A DNA stretch of 64,000 nt from Pelagicoccus sp. SDUM812002 (GTDB lineage Bacteria > Verrucomicrobiota > Verrucomicrobiia > Opitutales > Opitutaceae). The notes under the pieces were generated by a model, which ran no database searches, had not been told where the DNA came from, and saw only the letters and a program-made list of their open reading frames with translations. Made by a program: the position numbers and the translations under genes. Shown piece by piece: positions 45,487-55,300 of this stretch (positions are counted from its first letter, which is position 1; each line of letters starts with the position of its first letter). The stretch spans positions 434,001-498,000 of the forward strand of contig NZ_JARXHX010000001.1 of NCBI RefSeq assembly GCF_031127835.1, given 5' to 3'.

Positions 45487-46266
45487 ATGAAAAATCTTCG
45501 CCTCGCTCTCGCATTGGTAGCCCTCTTCGCGCTCCCAACACTCGCTCGTTCAGCCACCGGAAAGGAAACGTTCGTCATTCTACATGGAGCAACAGCGGGC
45601 GGCTGGGAATGGAAAAGTACCGCCGCGCAGTTGCTCGAAAAAGGCCATACCGTTTATCGGGCCACTCTTACCGGATTAGGGGAGCGGATACACCTAGCCA
45701 GTCCGGAGATCGATCTGGAAACCCATGTACAGGATGTCGTGAACCTCATTCTCTTCGAGGACTTGAACGATGTAGTCCTGTCGGGACACAGCTACGGAGG
45801 AATGGTGATAACGGGCGTCATCGACAGGATTCCAGAACGCATTAAGCACGTCATCTACCTCGACGCTGCCGTGCCCGACGATGGCATGTCTCTCTACGAC
45901 CTCTTCGGCGGGCCCGGGGAAGGCACAAACGTCGAGAATGGAATGCTGCAAGTACCTTGGGTAAAAGCGGACACTAGCCCACCGCACAGCGCCCCGCAAT
46001 CCGTGAAAACGTTCTCCTCCCGCGTCTCGTACGACAACCCTGCCGCGCTTACTTTACCGGTGACTTACGTGGCTTTTGTACCAGCAGACCAATCAGCGGA
46101 GGAGCGAGCTAAACGTGACGGGAGCTGGCAACGAGCCGAAGCTCGAGGATGGACGGTCCGCACCTTCCCGGGACACCATGTAGCCCAGCAGGAAGACCCC
46201 GCAGGCGTCGCTTCCCTCATGCTCGAAAGCATTGAAGACCGTAACAGCGCACCTACTTCCCAATAG
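45487..46266 (+). CDS. Secreted alpha/beta hydrolase
   Basis: 259 residues from the ATG at 45487, which opens directly on a signal peptide ('NLRLALALVALFALPTLARSA'). An earlier in-frame ATG at 45412 would bury that signal and is rejected. The fold is that of EstC/salicylate-esterase-like hydrolases: 'TFVILHGATAGGWEW' (oxyanion loop), 'VVLSGHSYGGMVITG' (nucleophile Ser), a strand with 'YVAFVPADQSAEERA' and the catalytic His in 'RTFPGHHVAQQEDP'. The substrate is unknown. The next gene starts 4 nt later, so they are probably co-transcribed. Confidence 0.82.
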   Translation: MKNLRLALALVALFALPTLARSATGKETFVILHGATAGGWEWKSTAAQLLEKGHTVYRATLTGLGERIHLASPEIDLETHVQDVVNLILFEDLNDVVLSGHSYGGMVITGVIDRIPERIKHVIYLDAAVPDDGMSLYDLFGGPGEGTNVENGMLQVPWVKADTSPPHSAPQSVKTFSSRVSYDNPAALTLPVTYVAFVPADQSAEERAKRDGSWQRAEARGWTVRTFPGHHVAQQEDPAGVASLMLESIEDRNSAPTSQ

Positions 46267-46270
46267 ACTA

Positions 46271-47194
46271 ATGAAATCCATACGACTACTGTGCCTTATT
46301 TTTTTGGTCGCTGCCCAAGCGAGCTCAGCAAACCCAGATACGGCCAAGGCTGAAAAGACTAAAAAGCCTCGCCAAACCATCGCCCATTCCATCGTCAGTC
46401 CGGAATACCAACGCCAGAGGCTGCCCAACGGTCAATGGGAGGAGCAAACATACGCTCTCGCCATCGGCAAGATGCTCGACCCAACCGACCGCGACCAGTC
46501 GCTCGAAGCGCTCAGCGTCAGCGAGATGGCGGAGATACTCGCCAACGCCCTTCATCGCCAAAACTTCATCCCCGAGAGCAACCCCGACAATACGGATCTC
46601 ATGATCGTTGTGAACTGGGGAAAAACGATTCCCTACCACGACGGCTTCAAGCAGACCGCTCTCGACGGAATTACCAACTCCTTCAATGAAATCAACGCGA
46701 TTGAGATCGAGCCGGAAAGCGCAGGATCCGTCACCTTGGGTTCATCCGAATCCGTATCTGAATTAGAAATGACGCTGGCCATCCAATCGATGGCGGAGCG
46801 AGCCCGCCGCCAAGCCAACGACTACAACGCGCAGCTGCTTGGTTTCGCTCCACAACTTTCGCAGTACTACTTCGACGATCCTTTGGGCGGACCGCAACGA
46901 CTTGTCATGGACGACCTCATTGGCGAAATCGAGATGGATCGCTACTTCGTAATCCTGCAAGCCTATGACTTCAAAAAGCTCGTTGAAAACAAGGAGAAAG
47001 ATATACTTTGGATCACGCGCTTCAGCATGCGGGCCAAAGGCCGAAAATTCGACGAGGAGTTAGAAAACATGGCCCGAGCCGCCTCGCAATTCTTCGGTAC
47101 CGAGACGAAACGATTGAAGCGCGGACTGCTTCCTGGTGAAATCAAGATGGGCGAACTCGAAGTGGTCGAGACAATGGAAGCAGAAGAGAATTGA
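46271..47194 (+). CDS. Secreted hypothetical protein
   Basis: 307 residues from the ATG at 46271, 4 nt after the previous stop; a longer frame from 46232 overlaps that gene and lacks a clean signal. The signal peptide is 'SIRLLCLIFLVAAQASSA'. Visible features are 'LDPTDRDQSLEALSVSEMAEILANALHRQNFIP', 'DLMIVVNWGKTIPYHDGF', and 'LQAYDFKKLVENKEKDILWITRFSMRAKGRKFDEELENMA'. The arrangement of a strand 'MIVVNWG' after a helix recalls DUF4136-type envelope proteins, but the match is weak. I do not recognise the family. A strong terminator follows. Confidence 0.6.
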   Translation: MKSIRLLCLIFLVAAQASSANPDTAKAEKTKKPRQTIAHSIVSPEYQRQRLPNGQWEEQTYALAIGKMLDPTDRDQSLEALSVSEMAEILANALHRQNFIPESNPDNTDLMIVVNWGKTIPYHDGFKQTALDGITNSFNEINAIEIEPESAGSVTLGSSESVSELEMTLAIQSMAERARRQANDYNAQLLGFAPQLSQYYFDDPLGGPQRLVMDDLIGEIEMDRYFVILQAYDFKKLVENKEKDILWITRFSMRAKGRKFDEELENMARAASQFFGTETKRLKRGLLPGEIKMGELEVVETMEAEEN

Positions 47195-47291
47195 GGCAGC
47201 TCTAGCGAAAAGGCATCAACTATCTCGTGCGTATCGTTATTTCTGGATACGAGCATTCTCCAGTGATCCTTTGATAGCAACCACATCACCG

Positions 47292-47315
47292 AACCTTTGT
47301 ATCAAAGGTTTTTTT
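47292..47315 (+). terminator. Intrinsic terminator
   Basis: AACCTTTG-TAT-CAAAGGTT is a perfect 8-bp stem immediately followed by TTTTT. It is about 100 nt after the 46271-47194 gene and ends that two-gene unit. A 14-bp palindrome (ATTACTATAGTAAT, 47447-47460) lies further on, before the next locus. Confidence 0.85.
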
Positions 47316-47508
47316 CCTGATCCGTGACATTCCTCCAACTTAGCTGAACGTGGCTTAGATTTGATCATCCAAAGGAGTGGTTGGCATTCGATACTCCGAA
47401 CTCATGAAACGGTACAGGGATGGCTTAGAATAGTTATGCAAAAACCATTACTATAGTAATAGTTATTTTTCATCGCCCCCCCAACACCTAGCAATCATAT
47501 CAATTGGA

Positions 47509-47778
47509 ATGAGACAATTATACCTAATTTTTAGTTTACTTTCGGTCGCTTTATTTAGCTTACCTAACCCCCAAGCCAAAGCAGATTCATAATGTGGGTC
47601 AAGCTGGGTTGAGTGCGTAGGAAATAACCGTTGCATCATGTCGCCGACATACCACTACCTATACAGCTATTGGGAATATGATCCACTATTCGGGGGTATG
47701 CAAGAGATCGAGGTTTGGGGATGCACCCTCGAATCTGCGTGCCAACCACACTACCTTTGCGGCGGATATCAAGGCTAG
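47509..47778 (+). pseudogene. Small Cys-rich secreted protein, interrupted by an in-frame TAA
   Basis: An ATG at 47509 begins a 27-residue signal peptide (M-R-Q-L-Y-L-I-F-S-L-L-S-V-A-L-F... ending AKADS) that stops at TAA 47590-47592. The same frame then stays open for 61 codons: 'CGSSWVECVGNNRCIMSP', 'YSYWEYDPLFGG', 'EVWGCTLESACQPHYLCGG', ending at TAG 47776-47778. Six Cys, many Trp/Tyr and position right after a signal cleavage site suggest a disulfide-rich exported peptide of ~60 residues. It is unrecognised. It may be a nonsense-mutated gene, a sequence error, or chance. Confidence 0.5.
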
Positions 47779-47827
47779 ATGTTACGATTCACACTCATCG
47801 AACTAGCTATAAAGAAAGAAGTAGCTT

Positions 47828-48850
47828 TTGCGAAACAAGAATTCCGTTGCCTTGGATAAGTATCATCTCACCGCTATTTTATCGGTTTCTATTATCGCGG
47901 GCTTAGCTTGGGGCTTGAGCGAATCTCGCTTGAATCCAGACGACTCTGAGATAATCCCCTATCGGAAGCTCCCCTCCACGAGTCACGCTCAGGACTCTGA
48001 AAGCCGTACTCTTACGAGCGAAACGATAAACAACGCTGGCGACACCTTCTTAAGCAATCTACTCGAAGACCGGCGAGCTATCCCTCTACTCAACGAAGAC
48101 AGGCTTCTCGGCGTCTTCATTGAAAACCAGCGCGAACACTTCGAATACCTACTGAGTAGAACTATGCTTTCAGAGCCACAAAGAACTCTGGAGTTAGTCG
48201 ATAAAAACATCGAAAGCTCTACCCCTCGCTTGCGAAACCTGCTTCTACAGGTTCTAGGCGAAAGCAAAGGCTCAACCGCGATGGAGTGGTATCTCGTGGC
48301 TAATACTCCTCCAGAGGATCTCCCCGAGACCTCAGCTTCCTCTCTCGAATTTGGCCATACAATACCCGAAGGCACAAAAGTTGCAGACGACTCAAACGGC
48401 AGAACGGTCTGGGATACCGATGTTCGAGAAATTATGAAAGGTTGGGCCCAAGCCGATTCCGAATCTGCCACCAGATTTGCGGAAGCTAACTTTGGGTTAT
48501 TCGAGAGAATCGATATCGGAGAGTTGCTGCTCAGAGCCCGCTCGCACGATGGAGGCATTGTTACAGTTGCTCCTTGGCTAGACTCGATAAAGTCCGAGGA
48601 AATGCTCAGCCAAGTGGCGCAGCCAGCTTTCTTCAGAATGTATCATCTAGAGAATCCCATATCCGCTCTTAAATACCTTCAAGATCTCCCTCCAAACTCG
48701 CCAATCACACGCGCTGCAGCCACATTGTTGCTCGATGAAACAACAGCGGGAGGAGATCGAGCACAGAGAGCATTGAACGCCCTAAGCGACTTGCCTGACG
48801 GCCCTGTAAAGACGCAGTTGATGCAAGAAATAGACGCATGGCAAAAGTGA
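47828..48850 (+). CDS. Hypothetical protein, signal-anchored, helical
   Basis: 340 residues from a TTG; a hydrophobic segment ('LTAILSVSIIAGLAWGLSES') near residue 14 suggests a signal anchor or signal peptide. The rest is helix-rich and acidic ('LNEDRLLGVFIENQREHFEYLLSRTML', 'MKGWAQADSESATRFAEANF', 'LENPISALKYLQDLPPNSP'), with the W-A-x-x-D-P/S-x-x-A-x-x-W/F spacing that recalls short helical repeats common in Verrucomicrobia and Planctomycetes secreted proteins. No function is recognised. It overlaps the next gene by 13 nt. Confidence 0.6.
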   Translation: MRNKNSVALDKYHLTAILSVSIIAGLAWGLSESRLNPDDSEIIPYRKLPSTSHAQDSESRTLTSETINNAGDTFLSNLLEDRRAIPLLNEDRLLGVFIENQREHFEYLLSRTMLSEPQRTLELVDKNIESSTPRLRNLLLQVLGESKGSTAMEWYLVANTPPEDLPETSASSLEFGHTIPEGTKVADDSNGRTVWDTDVREIMKGWAQADSESATRFAEANFGLFERIDIGELLLRARSHDGGIVTVAPWLDSIKSEEMLSQVAQPAFFRMYHLENPISALKYLQDLPPNSPITRAAATLLLDETTAGGDRAQRALNALSDLPDGPVKTQLMQEIDAWQK

Positions 48851-49947
48851 GGACAGTAGCAGCAACCGTGTTCATAGCGAGCGTGACAACCTTTGTGTCC
48901 TATCAGGCAGGCACCCTGCTGCGACGCGGCTTTTCAGCAACCTCCATCAATACGTATTCATCATCTAAATACACCGCAAGTAACCAAACCGAAACATCCA
49001 ATTCAACCGAGCTGGAAACAAACGCTTCAAGCTCGATCGACGACAGCGATTGGCTTAGCTCAATGTCCTCAGAAGAGTTGGTCTACTATCTCGACCATAT
49101 TCGAATAGAATTTGCTTCCCTAGACGAACACGAAACTTCGAAAGTATTGAGCCAACTCGAAGGCTTCGAGAGACGTTGGCTGCTCGCCCATATCGCGAGT
49201 GAGAACCCTTTTAGAGTACTAGAGCTAAGATCGACTATCGGAGCTCAGCTTGTTGACGAAAACTCGGTTCGCACGGCTTTACGAACTGCAGATCCGGTAA
49301 TGGCATTGGACTGGATTTGGAAACATGCAGAATCGCCTCAGGCCCAATTGGCACGTCTTCATTTCCTTTACGATAATTGGGTTATGAACGACTCGGAGCT
49401 CGCCGTATCTGCGACAATCCAAACGCTCGACGATAGCTCAGAATCAAAGCGTTCAGCAAGCGCTTTGCTGCGAGCGATAAGCAAGCGCGGCAACTCTCAA
49501 AGACTTATCGAAGCCAGCGAACAAATTGTAAAGCAAGAGAAGCTCCCGGCCACAGCATTGACTTCAATCACTGCAAACTTGCTCATCCGAAAAGACCCAG
49601 CCGCTGCAATCGAATGGCTGGCTTCCTTAGACAACCCTTCGTTGCAGATCGTTTTTTCTACAGAGGCTGTCGAAGCCTACAATCGAACCTTGGAGCGAGA
49701 CAGTGAAAGAGCTAAATTTGTGGATACAAAAAAAAGTCCTGCCACGGATGCCGCCTTAGACGAGCTTTTTAAGCGGATCTACACGGTCAATCCCCAAGGA
49801 GCCCGAAGCTGGGTCCAAGCTTTAAAAAATGACCCAAAGACTCAGGGCATAGCAGAAAGAATGGAGAGAAACTTCCGCGGCGTATTTGATATCGAAATAC
49901 AGAGTACGCCGCCAGAGCTCCGCGACACGTCAGCTAATGACGACTAG
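48838..49947 (+). CDS. Hypothetical exported protein, partner of the preceding gene
   Basis: 369 residues starting inside the end of the 47828 gene. 'TVAATVFIASVTTFVSYQAGTLL' is an N-terminal signal anchor, followed by a Ser/Thr/Asn-rich linker (residues ~32-70). A helical domain follows whose repeats ('TADPVMALDWIWKHAESPQAQLARLHFLYDNW', 'RKDPAAAIEWLASLDNP', 'TVNPQGARSWVQALKNDP') echo the D-P-x-x-A-x-x-W pattern of its neighbour. It is likely a paralogous pair acting together in the envelope; the function is unknown. Its stop overlaps the convergent GH95 stop. Confidence 0.6.
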   Translation: MAKVRTVAATVFIASVTTFVSYQAGTLLRRGFSATSINTYSSSKYTASNQTETSNSTELETNASSSIDDSDWLSSMSSEELVYYLDHIRIEFASLDEHETSKVLSQLEGFERRWLLAHIASENPFRVLELRSTIGAQLVDENSVRTALRTADPVMALDWIWKHAESPQAQLARLHFLYDNWVMNDSELAVSATIQTLDDSSESKRSASALLRAISKRGNSQRLIEASEQIVKQEKLPATALTSITANLLIRKDPAAAIEWLASLDNPSLQIVFSTEAVEAYNRTLERDSERAKFVDTKKSPATDAALDELFKRIYTVNPQGARSWVQALKNDPKTQGIAERMERNFRGVFDIEIQSTPPELRDTSANDD

Positions 49948-52277
49948 AGAGATCCTTGCAGCTCGATCGATTCACCTGCTTGCGTAGCAAATCGCCGCGC
50001 TTCTCCGCCGAGGCGAACGGTTACTGCTCCACCACGAAGCGAACGAATTTTGGCGTTGGAGAGCTCTCCACCCTCCCACTTCATATCCACTTCAAAGCCG
50101 CCACGGGAACGGAATCCTTGAATGGAACCAGCTTTCCAATCTGCTGGTAACGCTGGCAAGAGGTGGATGATCCGATCTCCATTTTCATCTACGAGGTGGG
50201 TTTGCAAAAGCATTTCGACGATGCCGCTGGCTCCGCCAAAATTCCCGTCGATTTGGAAGGGCGGATGCGCGTCGAACATATTGGTGTAACAAAAGCCCGG
50301 GCTGATCAAGAGACGCAAAAGGTCATGAGCGCGGTCGCCTTCCAACAGGCGAGCCCAGAAATTTACTTTCCAAGCCAAGCTCCAGCCCGTCCCTTCGTCG
50401 CCGCGCAATTCCAGCGTCTTGCGGGCCGCGGCAGCCAACTCCGGCGTGAGAACCGGCGAGATCTGATTGCTTGGATGCAAAGCGTAGAGATGGGAAACGT
50501 GGCGGTGCCCCATCTCCGGAGCGTCGAGGTCCCAGTCGAATTGCCATTCCTGCAGCTGTCCAGCTTTGCCCAATTTGAACGGTGGCAACCGGTCGGCGGT
50601 ACGTTCGACTTCCTCGCGGAAGTCAGCGTCTACACCCAATATTTGACTGGCGGTGGAGACCGCCGAAAAGAGGTCCCGCAAGATCGAGTTGTCCATGGTC
50701 GGGCCTGCAGCGATTGAGACGCCGGGGTGATGTCCGTTTTCCGGAGAGTTAGAGGGCACTGTGACCAAGTATCCAGTTCTTGGATCTTCTACCAACGTAT
50801 CTAAGAAAAATTGAGCAGCTCCTTTGAGCACGGGATAGTCGGCTTCCAGCGTTGCGACGTCCCCTGTGAACTCGTAACGCTCCCAAAGGAAAAGACTCAA
50901 CCACGCTCCACCCATGGGCCACATGCCCCAAAAAACTCCGTCGATAGGTGCGGAAGCTCTCCAGAGATCGGTGTTGTGATGCGTTACCCAGCCCGATGCA
51001 TTGTAGTGCTTCTTTGCGGTCCGCTGTCCCGATTCGCTGAGTTCGTGCAAGAGCATGGCGAGCGGTTCCACGCACTCCCCGAGCTGCGTTACTTGAGCTG
51101 GCCAGTAATTCATCTCCGTATTGATGTTGATGGTATACTTGCTGTCCCAAGGTGCAAAAAGCTTGTCGTTCCAGACACCCTGCAGGTTCGCCGGTTGCGA
51201 GCCGGGACGCGAACTGGAAATCAAAAGGTAACGGGCAAAGTTGAAATAGAGCTCTGCCATTTTCGGATCACGGTCCTGAGAAAAGCTAGCGATACGAGCG
51301 TCGGTATCACGCTCAGCCAATTCCGGTTTCGAGCTCTCTAGGTTCAATTTCACGCGACCGTAGAGATCCTGATAGTCTTTCAAGTGCCGTTCGTTGATTT
51401 CAGTGAAACTGAATTGGTTGGCAGCTTCTAGCGTATCCGCATTGTTCTGACGCGGATTCCCACTGACATCATTCCAATTCACGTAACTCGTATCCGCGGC
51501 AATAAGGATCGTCACGCTATTGGCATCGCGCACCTTGAGATAACCGTCCCCAGGCATGGCCCAGCCGCCATCGATTTGTACCGCTGCTTCCGCGCTCCAA
51601 CTCAGAGCCCCTTCGATTCCCGCGCGTTCGCTGTTTCGACCGGAAATACGCAAACCGTCCACCCAGTATTCGCCGCGAGTACGCTCATGCGGAGAGACAA
51701 ACTGTAGGCTGAGGTCGACTTTTCCAGGTTGATCGGCGCGTATCCGGATTGCTATGACACCATCCACAGCACTCGCAATGTGCTCACGAGTGAAACGGAC
51801 CCCATCTACTTCGTATGTCACGGTCGCGATCGCCTCGTCCAAATTAAGAGTTCGCTGATAGTTCTCCACGCGGTCGTGTCCGGGTATGCGTACCAGCAAG
51901 TCGGCCATAGCCTGATAGCTCATTTGAACCATCGGCTTGCCCATGAAAGAGCTTTGCACCAATTCCTGAGCCTCCTTGTGCTTGTTCTGAAAAATCAGTT
52001 CACGGATTTCGGGAAGGACGTCCCCTGCTTCCTCGTAGCTCGGGTCGTAAGGTCCCCCAGCCCAGAGCGTGTCGTGATTGAGCACGATCCGCTCCTCTTC
52101 GGTCCGTCCCATGACCAAGGCACCCAAGCTGCCGTTTCCGATGGGGAGGCCTTCCGAGAGAGGCTCGAACTGGCCGGCTTCCCCGTACTTAAGCAACGAG
52201 ACGTTGGGGAACGCCAATTGAGAGCAGATGAAGCACGTTAATATTGAAAGGGAACGTCTTAGGGTATTTTTAAGCAT
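49944..52277 (-). CDS. Secreted GH95 glycosidase (alpha-L-fucosidase/galactosidase type)
   Basis: 777 residues with a signal peptide ('LSILTCFICSQLAFP'). The N-terminal super-beta-sandwich starts 'EPLSEGLPIGNGSLGALVMG' and 'IVLNHDTLWAGGPYD', both GH95 hallmarks. The (alpha/alpha)6 barrel shows 'LQGVWNDKLFAPWDSKYTININTEMNYWPAQ' and 'TVPSNSPENG' (candidate acid). It also shows 'GWSLAWKVNFWARLLEGDRA' and 'HPPFQIDGNFGGASGI' (the Asp of the Asn-activated water system). GH95 enzymes are inverting alpha-1,2-fucosidases or alpha-L-galactosidases; xyloglucan or pectin side chains are plausible targets. The upstream fusion gene (stop at 52352) is 74 nt away. Confidence 0.92.
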   Translation of the reverse strand: MLKNTLRRSLSILTCFICSQLAFPNVSLLKYGEAGQFEPLSEGLPIGNGSLGALVMGRTEEERIVLNHDTLWAGGPYDPSYEEAGDVLPEIRELIFQNKHKEAQELVQSSFMGKPMVQMSYQAMADLLVRIPGHDRVENYQRTLNLDEAIATVTYEVDGVRFTREHIASAVDGVIAIRIRADQPGKVDLSLQFVSPHERTRGEYWVDGLRISGRNSERAGIEGALSWSAEAAVQIDGGWAMPGDGYLKVRDANSVTILIAADTSYVNWNDVSGNPRQNNADTLEAANQFSFTEINERHLKDYQDLYGRVKLNLESSKPELAERDTDARIASFSQDRDPKMAELYFNFARYLLISSSRPGSQPANLQGVWNDKLFAPWDSKYTININTEMNYWPAQVTQLGECVEPLAMLLHELSESGQRTAKKHYNASGWVTHHNTDLWRASAPIDGVFWGMWPMGGAWLSLFLWERYEFTGDVATLEADYPVLKGAAQFFLDTLVEDPRTGYLVTVPSNSPENGHHPGVSIAAGPTMDNSILRDLFSAVSTASQILGVDADFREEVERTADRLPPFKLGKAGQLQEWQFDWDLDAPEMGHRHVSHLYALHPSNQISPVLTPELAAAARKTLELRGDEGTGWSLAWKVNFWARLLEGDRAHDLLRLLISPGFCYTNMFDAHPPFQIDGNFGGASGIVEMLLQTHLVDENGDRIIHLLPALPADWKAGSIQGFRSRGGFEVDMKWEGGELSNAKIRSLRGGAVTVRLGGEARRFATQAGESIELQGSL

Positions 52278-52351
52278 TATTCGTCGGAGATTTAGTGAGT
52301 GTATCGGGGGGCGAACAGTCTTTCGTTCCAGACTGTTAAGGCCGACGAATA

Positions 52352-55300
52352 CTACTTCAAGATATGAAGTCTATAAAATCGTATTGGACTATCGGAATCC
52401 AGCTCGCAGCTCAGCTCCAGCGTGTCACCGGTCGCCAGCACCGCTTCTCCTACCGGTGCCCAATCTGCATCCAAAAGCGTATCGCTGGATTCGATCTGGA
52501 ATCGGCGTCCTGCCACTGTTGCGCTAACTATGTACCTTAGCCGCTCCTGCGTGAACTCGAAACTCACCGCTCGCAACTCCTCATCGGAAATCGCCGGCCG
52601 CGGTATCTCTTCGTTCAGTTCGGCGACGCCCGCGGCATCGAGAGCGATGGAATAGATGCGAAAATCATCGACTCGCCCTTCGAGATACGGATCTGGCCAT
52701 TGGGACTTACCAATGTAATTCTGGGTTGTCTCTCCCAAACTTGCCGGCGTGAGGGACATGCTTTCGTTTCGGCCTACTTCCTCTCCATTTACGTAGAGTA
52801 TCGCTAGCGACCCCTCAATCGTGACCGCGATATGTAACCATTCTCCCGTAGGCAAGGGCTCCGTGCCATCTACCACCTGTTCTCCTGACCCGTTCGTGAT
52901 AGCGAAACGGACCGTTCCGTCTCCACCATTGGGAGTCAGGAACATGTAGCTGCCTGTCCCTGAACCGAAATCGAAGATACGCGACCAAAAGTGACGCTCG
53001 TCAAGGTACATCCAAGTAGAGACTGTCATCTCCGTAAGCTCGCTAACGATCCCTTCCGGCAGAAGCACATGCCCATTACTGCCATCGAGATGAATCGCGT
53101 TTCCATCACGTCCGTCAGCCCAGGTCGCGCCTCCGACCAACGACCCATCAAACCCGTTCACCGAACTATCAACTACGGCGGTACCGCTCGATGAATCAAA
53201 GTCGAAGCTCGCGTAGAGTAGCGGCGGATCGGACTTCGCCTCGGCGCTTTCCAAACTTTCGGCACCGCCCACTTGCGCGCTCACTACGTAAAACCATTCG
53301 TCGCCTTCCTTCACGTCCGTATCAACATAGCTCGTCTGCAAAATACCCGACGCAACGACGATGTACGGTCCACTGGATACAGGTGAACGCTTTACATTAT
53401 AACTTGTAGCTCCCTCCGTCTCAGCCCAGGTCAACTCGTTCCCCGTCTCTACGGTATCAACTGTCAATCCTAAGGGAAACGCGATACCTGAGCCTGACTG
53501 AATCGCCCAGAATTGACTCGGTCTACCATCGTAAACGTACTGCACCACGGCCGCGTCAGCTTCGACCGACGAGTCCGTTGGCATAACCGTCAAACCACTT
53601 ACCGCACTTCGGAATCGATAGTAGCCGTCGCTCGAGGGAGTGATCAACACCCGTCGGTTTCGCGCCACATCGGTCCATGGCACCACTTCCACGGGATCGT
53701 CGTTATTCTGTTCCAAACCAACGCTCCAGTTCAAGCTCTGGTTCGCCCAAGTGACATGATAGTTTCCAGCTCCCAGGTGCGTCAGCTTCCATTGCTGGGC
53801 CGATCCCTCGTACTCTTCTTGAACGAGCTCGTACGTGTTCAAATCCAAACCAACTGCCATGCCGCTCGTACGATTCAAAAATCGATAGGTCCCATCGGTT
53901 ATCGGCCCGTCAGAAACTGGAGCCAGTTCGAACCAGTCCAAATCGACTTCGCCAGATTCTACCGCAAGCCGGACCTTCTGCTGACCATAGTCAAGGAATA
54001 CCTCCACCTCGACGGTCCCCCAATTGCTAGAACCTCCGGTACTCGGTACCGAGATAGTTCCTGTCGCGTCAATGCCGTTAAAACCAGCTTGTAGTTTCGC
54101 ATTCGATACGTCGGATGCGTAGCGCAATTTCAGGTTATAAAGCCCGGGCTCCTTCGCAAAGATGGTGTACTCCATCCACTCACCGGACTCGGTGGAAGTT
54201 ACAGCGAAACCGCTACCAACGCTTCGGATATCCACACCCTCGTCAGTTCGATACCCGCCCTGTTTGTTCGCGGGGTCACCGTCTCGGTAGGCGATGCCCG
54301 GGCCTCCCGTATCAAAGTCTTCTGCTTCCACGCGAAGGGTTCCAGTCAGCCTGTTATTGGTCCATTGACTAGCAGTCTCTCGCGGTAGTCCGTCATTCCC
54401 AAACACGCCACGCTGCACCGGCCAATCACCGTAGTCCGGGACCCAGCCTAGACCAGACCGATTGACGATATCTGAATAAGCGGTCGGGTCGCTAATCGCT
54501 TCGTTGATGAAGTTGGGCGGAACATGAAGAAAATTGAGCCATGATATCCCGAGGCGTTCCAGCGTTGCGGTCATCTCCAGATCGATGTGGTCCAAACTGT
54601 ATCCCCATTCGGATGTGGTGAACTCCGTCATGAACATTGGGTAGCCTGCTTCCAGTATCTTCTCCAAGGCAGGTGGCGTTTCCTCGTGCCCCGCGTAACC
54701 ATGAAAGCCTACTGCGGCATTGCTCCAATCGATATCGTCATGTATCTTCGAGAGGTCACTCAGGGCAGCATTCCAATTCGACAAGACCGCGTAGGTCATA
54801 AGCAACACCGGCGTATCCGGAGCATGGCTACGAATGGTATTGTACGCTTCGACCTCCATATCGAGTACTGACTGAGAGTAAGGAGGCGACCAAGCCACCG
54901 GCTCGTTCTGGATCTCGAAAATCACGTGTGACTCCGCTGCATAGCGAGAAGCGTAAAAATCCCAGAAATCGATTATGTAGTCGCGATTGTAGTCCCCGTT
55001 GTTCGCGCCGTTCCCGATGGTGACAACTAAATACAAACCGAGCTCCCGAGTCATCTCAACCATGCTATCGATTCGGGAAGCAGAGTACCCCGGCCCTTGA
55101 CTACCCTCTGCAGGATACTCTGGATCGAAGACTTCTCCATACAGATGGACTGCGTTTAATCCTAGCTCTTTTAGCTCAGCCAAATACTCTCGCGGCGGTG
55201 GTTCGCCCCATTCGGTTGAAGCGAAGGGACCACGGATGAGCTGACCGTTATCCGCAACGAAAGTCGTGCCCTCCTCGTTCAAGACCGCCCATCCGCGCTG

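Noticed and set aside
47590-47592. Recoding of the in-frame TAA as an amino acid
   Set aside because: TAA is not used for selenocysteine or pyrrolysine, and other genes in the window use TAA as a normal stop.
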